A DNA stretch of 38,409 nt. It comes from Vulcanimicrobiia bacterium (GTDB lineage Bacteria > Vulcanimicrobiota > Vulcanimicrobiia > Vulcanimicrobiales > Vulcanimicrobiaceae). Location of the stretch: assembly GCA_024281075.1 (NCBI GenBank), contig JAMXLK010000072.1:1-38409 (forward strand), in the 5' to 3' direction. Below, one piece after another: positions 32,280 to 38,409 of this stretch (the first letter of the stretch is position 1; each line of letters opens with the position of its first letter). Made by a program: the position numbers and the translations under genes. The notes beneath the pieces were generated by a model. The model made no database searches, had not been told where the DNA came from, and saw only the letters and a list, made by a program, of their open reading frames with translations.

Positions 32280-32659
32280 TCCATGTCCTCCTTCACGTTC
32301 GCGATCGTCTGCTCCGGAACGAAAGGGCTCGCGTCTTGCACCTTCCGTTTGCCGATCAGTGCAAGGACGGCCGTCGTCGCACCCCAGAGGAGCGTGACAA
32401 TCAGGACCGCCAGCCACGCGGGCAGCAAGAGCGAGAGCGCTACCGCGACGAGCGCCGTGAGGCAAGTCAGCGTGATGAGGCCGCTGACTGCCGAAGCGCT
32501 CAGCATGCCCGCACCGACACCCGCGGATTTGAGTTTTTCGCCGAGCTCCGCTTTTGCCAGATCGACTTCGTGGCGGATCAGCGTGGCGAGATCGCCGGCA
32601 AGCTCTTTGAGCGAGGCGGCCGATTCACCGCGCTCGGGCATTTCGTTCTTAGCACTCAT
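32243..32659 (-). CDS. Holin-X (phage holin superfamily, Act-Holin) membrane protein
   Basis: From ATG 32659 (GGAG 9 nt upstream) the product is 138 residues; the longer frame to 32854 lies over the opposite gene and is rejected. Pattern: soluble start with LKELAGDLATLIRHEVDLAKAELGEKLK, then two hydrophobic helices (about 50-75 and 80-105) and a basic tail. This is the Holin-X/YqjE-like family common in non-phage chromosomes; it is not evidence of a prophage. It is paired with the YihY gene that it overlaps. Confidence 0.87.
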   Translation of the reverse strand: MSAKNEMPERGESAASLKELAGDLATLIRHEVDLAKAELGEKLKSAGVGAGMLSASAVSGLITLTCLTALVAVALSLLLPAWLAVLIVTLLWGATTAVLALIGKRKVQDASPFVPEQTIANVKEDMEWARRRAKQSRT

Positions 32660-32781
32660 CGCACAATCTCCGATTCGTAGCAGCTTACCCATCGGCGGGA
32701 GTATGCGAACGCAACAACCGAGCGTTTCGCTTTCGGCACTGTTGGGAACCGTTGAGCGAAAGACGCAAAGGAGTAGTGGAG

Positions 32782-33162
32782 ATGGCTGTAAAGAGGGCCG
32801 CGAAAAAAACGGCAAAGCGACCGGCGGGTGGGATGAAGCGTAAGTCCGCTTCAACGACCAAAACGGTTCGTAGCGCTGCGAAAAAAACGGTGCGCAAGGC
32901 GGCGAAAAGCATGAAGAGTGTCTCGAAGGCTGCCGGCGGAGCCGCCAAGCGTGCTAAAAAAGCGGTGTCGAATCCGCGACGCACCGTTCGCCGGGCCGCG
33001 GAGAACGTGCATCAGAGCGCAACACGCGCGCGAGACTTCGGCGATTCCGTCGTAAGCGCCGGCGAATTGATAAAGGAAACCGCCGACTTCGTCGACGCGG
33101 TGTCGCAACGCGCCAAGCGGCGCGTCGGGCAAACCACCTCGCGGTCCCGAAAGGCCCGGTAG
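32782..33162 (+). CDS. Histone H1-like Lys/Ala-rich protein
   Basis: AAGGAG 8 nt before ATG 32782 sets the start; 126 residues. About a third of the residues are Lys or Arg, in Ala-rich repeats such as RAAKKTAKRPAGG, SAAKKTVRKAAKS and RAKKAVSNPRRTVRRAA, like the C-terminal tail of histone H1 and bacterial Hc1/AlgP-type proteins. The last 50 residues are a more ordinary amphipathic helix (SVVSAGELIKETADFVDAVS). It probably binds DNA non-specifically as a nucleoid protein. Confidence 0.82.
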   Translation: MAVKRAAKKTAKRPAGGMKRKSASTTKTVRSAAKKTVRKAAKSMKSVSKAAGGAAKRAKKAVSNPRRTVRRAAENVHQSATRARDFGDSVVSAGELIKETADFVDAVSQRAKRRVGQTTSRSRKAR

Positions 33163-33171
33163 CGGGGCGGG

Positions 33172-33222
33172 AACGCATGGGATTCCTCTTGCGTTACTAA
33201 GTCGAGAGGAAAATCCATGCGT
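33172..33222 (+). promoter_or_regulatory. Start-site hairpin of the sedolisin gene with alternative fold
   Basis: CGCATGG (33174-33180), ATT (33182-33184) and CCTCT (33185-33189) pair with CCATGCG (33215-33221), AAT (33212-33214) and AGAGG (33205-33209), hiding ribosome-binding site and ATG. AACGCA (33172-33177) can instead pair with TGCGTT (33190-33195), breaking the occluding stem. Confidence 0.5.
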
Positions 33223-34410
33223 CTGTTTGCTATCACTACGGCCGTCTTTGCGCTGACGGCGTGCGCGCAATCCATGAACGCGTTGCCGCCCGCTGCGGCC
33301 AACGCGCCGCAAAATGCCGTACGCCGGCCCACCGCTGCCGAGTTAGGGCTTTGGCCGCGTCAAGGGCCGGCCGTGCGCGTTTGCGGCGAGGTCGGCTATG
33401 GATATGCTCGCTGCCTGTCGTGGCTTCGCACCGACATCGCGGGGACGATCCGGCCCGATACGCCCGGAGGCTATGCGCCGAGCGACCTTCAGCGCGCCTA
33501 CGCGCTGACGATGGACAGCGCTACGAAGGGCGATGGTGAAACCGTTGCAATCGTCGACGCCTACGACAATCCGAACGTCGCTAAAGACCTCAACGTGTAT
33601 CGCAAGCAGTACGGCTTGCCGCCGTGCACCGTCTCCAACGGATGTTTTACCAAACAAAAATTTACGGTGCATACGAACATCGGTTGGGCCGGCGAGGAGG
33701 CGCTCGACGTCGAAATGGTTTCCGCAATCTGTCCGAACTGCAAGATCCTCTTGGTCGAAGCTGCGTCAGCGCGCATTGCCGATCTCAGCGCCGCCGAGAG
33801 GTACGCGACCGCACACGCACGGTACGTGAGCAACAGTTGGGGTGGCGCCGAGGGCAACAGATCGTACGATGCCGACTATAACGTCAGCGGCGCAATCGTG
33901 ACCGCCTCTACCGGCGACTACGGCCACAACGCTACGGCGCAGTGGCCGGCGATTCTTCCGAGTGTCGTCGCCGTCGGCGGCACCGTTTTAAACTCCATCA
34001 GTCCTCACGCCGAAGTCGCGTGGCGCGGAGCGGGAAGCGGCTGCAGCAAAATTTACGCTAAGCCGAAATTCCAGACCGGTTTCGCGACCGGTTGTTCGAT
34101 GCGCGCGCAGGCCGACGTTTCGGCCGACGCCGATCCCTATACCGGCGTCGCGGTCTACGACACGTTTGCGCAGTCGGGCTGGGTCGTTTTCGGGGGCACG
34201 TCGGTCGCGTCGCCGATCGTGGCTTCGGTCTTCGCGCTCAGCGGCAATGCGAACGGCAATTATCCGGCCGAGCTTTATGCGAACGCTTCGGGTTTGCGCG
34301 ACATCCGGCGCGGGAGCAACGGCACCTGCGGCGCGCCGCTCTGCGTCGCGGGTTCGGACTGGGACGGTCCGACCGGCCTGGGCACCCCCAACGGTATTAC
34401 GGCGTTCTAA
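33217..34410 (+). CDS. Sedolisin-like (S53) serine-carboxyl peptidase lipoprotein, no prodomain
   Basis: GAGAGGAAAA precedes ATG 33217; 397 residues. The N-terminus is a lipoprotein signal (LTAC, Cys16). The domain begins at YAPSDLQRAYAL (about 86), a typical first motif of mature sedolisins. Catalytic candidates: Glu160 and Asp164 (GWAGEEALDVEMV), oxyanion Asp234 (STGDYG) and Ser329 (GGTSVASP). Sedolisins normally carry a 180-residue pro-kumamolisin domain and act in acid; here only about 70 residues separate the lipid anchor from the catalytic domain. It is presumably a surface protease. Paired cysteines suggest disulfides. Confidence 0.88.
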   Translation: MRLFAITTAVFALTACAQSMNALPPAAANAPQNAVRRPTAAELGLWPRQGPAVRVCGEVGYGYARCLSWLRTDIAGTIRPDTPGGYAPSDLQRAYALTMDSATKGDGETVAIVDAYDNPNVAKDLNVYRKQYGLPPCTVSNGCFTKQKFTVHTNIGWAGEEALDVEMVSAICPNCKILLVEAASARIADLSAAERYATAHARYVSNSWGGAEGNRSYDADYNVSGAIVTASTGDYGHNATAQWPAILPSVVAVGGTVLNSISPHAEVAWRGAGSGCSKIYAKPKFQTGFATGCSMRAQADVSADADPYTGVAVYDTFAQSGWVVFGGTSVASPIVASVFALSGNANGNYPAELYANASGLRDIRRGSNGTCGAPLCVAGSDWDGPTGLGTPNGITAF

Positions 34411-35384
34411 GAAAATTGTCGCGGAGCCAACTGGTCGGCCGGAATAACGCCGAGCCGGCCACGCTGAAAATCCTCGACCGTCGCAATGATCTCGGCGCGC
34501 GTATTCATGACGAAGGGTCCGTAGTGCGCGATCGGTTCGCGAATCGGAATGCCGCCCAGTAGCAGCACATCAAGCGCGGACGCACCGTTTGCCGGCACGT
34601 CGGCCGCGCGGAGCACGATGTGATCGCCGCCTCCGTATACAACCAGCTCGTGCTCGACGATCGGGCGTTCGTCCGTTCCGGCGTAACCGCTGCCGGTTAA
34701 TACATAGGCGAACGCGTTAAAAGCCGGATTCCACGGAATCTTTGCTTGCGCACCGGGACTGATCGTGGCGTGCACGTACGCAATCGGCGTGTGCGTCACA
34801 CCCGGGCCTTCAAACGGCCCGACGTTTCCAGCAATAATCCGCAGCAGCGAAGCGCCGTCGGGCGTCGTGATGAGCGCAAGCTTCTTGGCCGTGATCGACT
34901 GATAGCGCGGCGGCGTGAACTTCAGCGATGACGGCAGGTTCACCCAAAGCTGAACGATATGCATGGCGCCCCCGCGGCGGAACATCGCTTCCGTCGGCAG
35001 TTCGTCGTGCAGAATTCCACTGCCGGCGGTCATCCACTGGGTGTCGCCTTCGCGAATGACGCCGCCGCCGCCGTTGGTATCGTGATGCGAGATCTCGCCG
35101 TCGAGGACGTAGGTGACCGTTTCGAAACCGCGGTGGGGGTGCCACGGCGCCCCGACCGCTTCGTCCGGTCCGTACTCGGTTGGACCGCCTTGATCGAGCA
35201 GCAAGAACGGGTCGGCCTCCTGCATCGAGAGCTCGCCCGGAAACGGGCGCCAGATTTCGAACCCGGCGCCTTCGAGCTGATGGTGCGCGGTAACGACGCG
35301 CCGGACGGGGCGCGCGGCTGCTTCGCCCCCAATCGGTGCGAGGCGGCGGAGGACCAGCGGATTATCAACGGTTACGGCAGGCAT
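34407..35384 (-). CDS. Pirin family cupin protein
   Basis: ATG 35384 gives 325 residues; GTG 35402 adds six. Two cupin domains are present. Metal ligands match pirin: His82 and His84 in WHPHRGFETVTYVLDGE, then His126 and Glu128 in GILHDELP. Pirins are iron proteins with quercetinase activity or redox-sensing roles in some species. The C-terminal domain has AYVLTGSGYAG and a GIPIREPIAHYGPFVMNT motif found in pirins. The stop overlaps that of the convergent sedolisin gene by three bases. The membrane protein at 35469 diverges from it. Confidence 0.94.
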   Translation of the reverse strand: MPAVTVDNPLVLRRLAPIGGEAAARPVRRVVTAHHQLEGAGFEIWRPFPGELSMQEADPFLLLDQGGPTEYGPDEAVGAPWHPHRGFETVTYVLDGEISHHDTNGGGGVIREGDTQWMTAGSGILHDELPTEAMFRRGGAMHIVQLWVNLPSSLKFTPPRYQSITAKKLALITTPDGASLLRIIAGNVGPFEGPGVTHTPIAYVHATISPGAQAKIPWNPAFNAFAYVLTGSGYAGTDERPIVEHELVVYGGGDHIVLRAADVPANGASALDVLLLGGIPIREPIAHYGPFVMNTRAEIIATVEDFQRGRLGVIPADQLAPRQFS

Positions 35385-35468
35385 GATGATAGTATTCTCC
35401 ACTCCCTACAACCCGGCGAGGGTTGCAGCGCCGAGGTCACAGCGGGCGGGTAGCCGCGTTACGCTTAC

Positions 35469-36179
35469 ATGAAGCCCGCTATCGGGGCGCGGTTGCTCTT
35501 TGGCGCCTCCGCCATACTCTTCGGCGTCATCACGCTGATGTGGCACGATCCCGAAACCTGGCAGGGTCTGCCGATCATGAAGCTTCCGTTCGGCGCGTTC
35601 ATTGGAGACGGTCTGGCGATTGCCCAAATCGCTGGTGGAATCGGCTTGATGTTTTCGCGAACGTTGCGTGCCGCCGCAATCGTACTCGGCGTCGTTTATG
35701 CGCTTTTCTGTCTGGCATGCATCCCGGGCATCATTGCGCAACCGAAGGCGTACGTGTACTACGGCGGCTTCTTCGAGTGGTTTTCGCTGGTGAGCGGCGC
35801 ACTCGCCGCGTACGGGTTCGCAAATGCCGCGCGCCTGGGGCTCGGGCTCTCGACGGTTTCATTCACGCTGGCGCAGATTTTCTATTTTCGCTTCACCGCC
35901 AGTCTCGTACCGATGTGGATTTTACCGAACCAGCAATTTTGGGCGATACTGACGACGGTCGCATTCGGACTTGCGGCAATCGCTATGCTCACCAATCGTT
36001 CTGCGGTGCTCGCGATCCGTTTGATGACGCTGATGCTGGCACTCTTCGGCTTGTTGGTTTGGGTTCCGGCGGTTATGGGGCATCCGGACGCACACGGTAA
36101 TTGGTCCGAATTCGCTCTGAACTTTCTGATCACGGGAGCCGCATGGACGATCGGAACGGCGATCGAGCGGAATGCCTAG
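35469..36179 (+). CDS. Conserved polytopic membrane protein (DoxX-like)
   Basis: The 236-residue protein has seven or so hydrophobic helices. The first half resembles DoxX/DUF417-like proteins (ARLLFGASAILFGVITLMW, GDGLAIAQIAGGIGLMF, AAIVLGVVYALFCLACIPGI), and the second half adds ASLVPMWILPNQQFWAILTT and a final helical pair. No catalytic or transport motif can be assigned. It shares an 84-bp divergent control region with the pirin gene, so the two may respond together. No strong ribosome-binding site is visible. Confidence 0.8.
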   Translation: MKPAIGARLLFGASAILFGVITLMWHDPETWQGLPIMKLPFGAFIGDGLAIAQIAGGIGLMFSRTLRAAAIVLGVVYALFCLACIPGIIAQPKAYVYYGGFFEWFSLVSGALAAYGFANAARLGLGLSTVSFTLAQIFYFRFTASLVPMWILPNQQFWAILTTVAFGLAAIAMLTNRSAVLAIRLMTLMLALFGLLVWVPAVMGHPDAHGNWSEFALNFLITGAAWTIGTAIERNA

Positions 36180-36189
36180 CAGGCTTCGG

Positions 36190-37854
36190 TTACTGTGCGA
36201 GCACTTGATGAACGAATGAAATGGCGATCGAACCTTCGCCGACGGCCGATGCGACCCGCTTGATGCTGCCGCTGCGCGCATCTCCAACGGCAAACACGCC
36301 CGGCAGACTCGTCTCGAGCAGATACGGCGACCGTGCGAGTGGCCAATGCGCGCGCGAGAGGTCTTCGGGGCTCAGATCGGGACCGGCTTTTACAAAGCCC
36401 TGAGCGTCGCGCGCGACGCATCCTTCGAGCCAGTCGGTATTTGGCGCCGCGCCGGTCATCATGAACACGTGCGCGATCGCACGTTCTTCGACTGCACCGG
36501 TTTGATTGTTCTTCCAGCGAACCGCTCGCAACCGGGTGTCACCGGTCAGCTCCACGATCTCGGTGTGCGTCAACAGCTCGATCTCCGGCGTCTCCTCGAT
36601 GCGCCGGCTTAGGTAGCGCGACATGCTCTCGGAGAGGCTGCCGGATCGAACCAGTACGTAGACGTGAGCGCCGCTGGCGGCTAAATACACCGCCGCTTGA
36701 CCCGCCGAGTTGCCGCCGCCCACAACGATCACGTCGTCGCCCTTGCAGAGCTTTGCTTCGATCGCGGTCGCGCCGTAGTAAACGCCGTCACCCTCGAGCC
36801 GCGATAGATTATCTAACGACGGCTTTCGGTAGCGCGCGCCGCTCGCGATGATGATGGAGCGCGTCGCAATCGCGTCACCGTCTTCGAGGTAGACGCGGTA
36901 GGGCGCGCGGTCGCAATCGAGCCGCACGGCGCGATCGGTCAAGAGTTGCGCACCGAATTTTTCGGCTTGCGAATAGGCGCGCGCCGCCAGCTCGCCGCCG
37001 GAGACGCCGGTGGGAAATCCGAGGTAATTTTCGATGCGCGAGCTCGATCCGGCTTGTCCCCCTGGAGCGTTCGCCTCGATGACGAGCACGTCGAGTCCTT
37101 CGGAAGCTCCGTACACCGCGGCCGCCAAACCCGACGGTCCAGCACCGATGACCACGACGTCGCGTACGTGCGTCCGGTCGATCGACTCGTTGAACCCAAG
37201 GCACTGCGCCAAGTCGTGGTTGGACGGATTGCGTAATGCGGTATCGCCGCGACAAATGACGACTGGGATGTCGCCCACATCGACCCGGAACGTCGTCATC
37301 AGCTGCTCGGATTCGGCGTCGCGCTCCAGCTCGAGATACGAATATGGATGGCCGTTACGCAGCAAGAATTCTTTGAGCCGCCACGTGTCGGCAGAATGCG
37401 CGGATCCGATCAAGACGACGTCGCCGATCTCACCCTTTACCAGGCCGGCGCGGCGCAAGATGAAGGCGCGCATGACGATTTCGCCGATTTCTTCATCGCC
37501 TTGTACCAGCGCCATCATCGCGTCCCGGCGAAGTTCGACGACCTCACCCGGCTTCGAGACTTGGACGCGGAACATCGTCGCGCGGCCGGAGAGCGTATTG
37601 AGCTCCCCGCTGAATTGCCCCCGCCCGCTCAACGTAATGATTCGCCTGCCGAACTCCGCGGGCCGCACCGCTTCGAGCTCGCCGGAGAGCAGCACGAAAA
37701 ACGGAATCGCCGCGTCGCCTTGTTCGACGAGAATCTCGCCGGCCGCAACGGCGCGCACGCGGCCGCGGGCTTTGACACGCTCGATCTGCGCTTCCGACAG
37801 CGTCGGAAAGACCTTTTCGCGCGGCGCGACGAGCGGAATTTCGGTGAAGCTCAC
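36190..37854 (-). CDS. cNMP-binding / glutaredoxin-like / thioredoxin-reductase-like fusion
   Basis: GTG 37854 begins a 554-residue three-part protein. Residues 15-130 are a cyclic-nucleotide-binding (CRP-type) beta-roll; 143-222 resemble a thioredoxin/glutaredoxin fold without a CxxC; 230-554 match low-molecular-weight thioredoxin reductase, with FAD motif GAGPSG (237-242) and NAD(P)H motif GGGNSA (379-384). Where thioredoxin reductase has C-A-T-C this protein has G-A-T-A (361-364), so it cannot be a disulfide reductase by that mechanism. Such fusions are known in soil bacteria; their substrate is not. It starts 13 bp after the upstream propeller gene and is probably co-transcribed. Confidence 0.92.
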   Translation of the reverse strand: MSFTEIPLVAPREKVFPTLSEAQIERVKARGRVRAVAAGEILVEQGDAAIPFFVLLSGELEAVRPAEFGRRIITLSGRGQFSGELNTLSGRATMFRVQVSKPGEVVELRRDAMMALVQGDEEIGEIVMRAFILRRAGLVKGEIGDVVLIGSAHSADTWRLKEFLLRNGHPYSYLELERDAESEQLMTTFRVDVGDIPVVICRGDTALRNPSNHDLAQCLGFNESIDRTHVRDVVVIGAGPSGLAAAVYGASEGLDVLVIEANAPGGQAGSSSRIENYLGFPTGVSGGELAARAYSQAEKFGAQLLTDRAVRLDCDRAPYRVYLEDGDAIATRSIIIASGARYRKPSLDNLSRLEGDGVYYGATAIEAKLCKGDDVIVVGGGNSAGQAAVYLAASGAHVYVLVRSGSLSESMSRYLSRRIEETPEIELLTHTEIVELTGDTRLRAVRWKNNQTGAVEERAIAHVFMMTGAAPNTDWLEGCVARDAQGFVKAGPDLSPEDLSRAHWPLARSPYLLETSLPGVFAVGDARSGSIKRVASAVGEGSIAISFVHQVLAQ

Positions 37855-37867
37855 GTTTCCGGCGAAG

Positions 37868-38409
37868 CTATTCTTTTGATCGCGGGTTGTATGCGGCGCC
37901 GAAAACGCCTGCGCTCACGGAGAGTCCGTTGTTGAAGCTGTACTGGTACGTCATGTTGGTGGGCGAGTATTTATAAATGTCGACTTGGCTGTATTGGTAA
38001 TCGGCTGCGACGAACTCTGTCGAATCCTTGTTTAAGTGGCCGTACTCAGTACCGCCTTGCGCCGTAAAGGGACCGCCGACGAGCGTGCAGTCAGGGCGAC
38101 AATTTTTGTAGACCCAAATTTGCGCATTTTCCGCGTCAATCGATACGAGATTTCCGTGTTTATCGACGTCCAGTCCGCCGGCGTACTTATTTTTAAACCC
38201 GGTTGCAACTTTGCCCGAGCCGGAGCACCCTTTGAAGTAGACCAGCACGGTCGAGCTGAACCCGACGGCTGACGCCCAGCAATCGCCATTTTTTGCAAGC
38301 GCAACTCCAAGGACGGCTTCGATACTGGAGTTCGTAAGCGTGGTCGGGCATCCGCCTGACAATGTGCAGACGACGACATTACCCAAACCGGTGGAGTTCC
38401 CGTAAACGT
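37868..38409 (-). CDS. Cys-patterned beta-propeller protein, N-terminus beyond window
   Basis: The frame is open from the right edge to TAG 37868, so about 180 C-terminal residues are visible; a TTG at 38386 is internal rather than a start. Propeller strands are clear (GVALAKNGDCWAS, GLDVDKHGNLVSIDAENAQIWVY, VDIYKYSPTNMTYQYSF, GAAYNP). Its cysteines, G-D-C-W, G-C-S-G-S-G and Y-K-N-C-x3-C, line up with the lipoprotein at 10119-11081, indicating common descent. A signal peptide is expected upstream. The cNMP/thioredoxin-reductase-like gene follows 13 bp later. Confidence 0.85.
   Translation of the reverse strand, partial: VYGNSTGLGNVVVCTLSGGCPTTLTNSSIEAVLGVALAKNGDCWASAVGFSSTVLVYFKGCSGSGKVATGFKNKYAGGLDVDKHGNLVSIDAENAQIWVYKNCRPDCTLVGGPFTAQGGTEYGHLNKDSTEFVAADYQYSQVDIYKYSPTNMTYQYSFNNGLSVSAGVFGAAYNPRSKE

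Noticed and set aside
32243-32659. Holin-like protein as a sign of a prophage
   Set aside because: Holin-X proteins are common chromosomal partners of YihY and there are no other phage genes.
1-38409. CRISPR arrays, insertion sequences, tRNA genes, att sites
   Set aside because: I saw no regular spaced repeats, transposase, tRNA cloverleaf or flanking direct repeats. Short tandem repeats are inside genes.

Overview
The window is 38.4 kb of fairly GC-rich bacterial chromosome with no tRNA, rRNA, CRISPR array, insertion sequence or phage module that I can see. At least eleven proteins have lipoprotein signal peptides with a lipobox cysteine, and several of these are beta-propeller proteins. 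Other genes (Kup, SpoIIE-type phosphatase, TMEM175, YihY, Holin-X, YXWGXW protein, histone H1-like protein, sedolisin) are typical of free-living soil bacteria. I suspect a diderm soil lineage such as Candidatus Eremiobacterota/WPS-2, by general resemblance only; no phylogenetic marker is present.

Layout. 1-3.2 kb: edge-truncated lipoprotein (-), DUF1232 protein, secreted M3 metallopeptidase, 48-aa proline-rich peptide. 3.2-8.2 kb: YflT-like stress protein (-), YXWGXW repeat protein (+), potassium transporter Kup with a 51-aa downstream ORF (-), SpoIIE-type phosphatase (+), closed by a perfect hairpin. 8.2-14.3 kb: two diverged paralogous lipoproteins, then a propeller lipoprotein whose stop overlaps the start of an XRE-STAND-TPR regulator, followed by a secreted protein. 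14.3-19.1 kb: DsbA/HCCA-isomerase-like protein, a lipoprotein, and a 5'-3' exonuclease overlapping an FAD monooxygenase. 19.1-22.3 kb: a 928-aa PQQ-type propeller lipoprotein followed, 38 bp downstream on the same strand, by an orphan PqqA-like precursor peptide. 22.4-26.5 kb: two PF04185-type phosphoesterases flanking a divergent HxlR regulator/membrane protein pair that has two matching 17-bp palindromes. 26.5-38.4 kb: VOC protein, small tandem-repeat protein, three more propeller-like lipoproteins, TMEM175-like channel, YihY/Holin-X pair, histone-like protein, sedolisin lipoprotein, pirin, a membrane protein, a cyclic-nucleotide-binding thioredoxin-reductase-like enzyme, and an edge-truncated propeller protein.

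Most notable: (1) the unannotated 38-aa PqqA-like peptide with the Glu-x3-Tyr pair used in PQQ synthesis; (2) the HxlR switch with two palindromes and a promoter that predicts a leaderless mRNA; (3) a hairpin that would cover both the ribosome-binding site and start codon of the sedolisin gene, with a competing alternative fold; (4) the propeller/STAND regulator overlap; (5) two families of cysteine-patterned secreted proteins. All functional assignments come from reading sequence motifs; no database search was possible.
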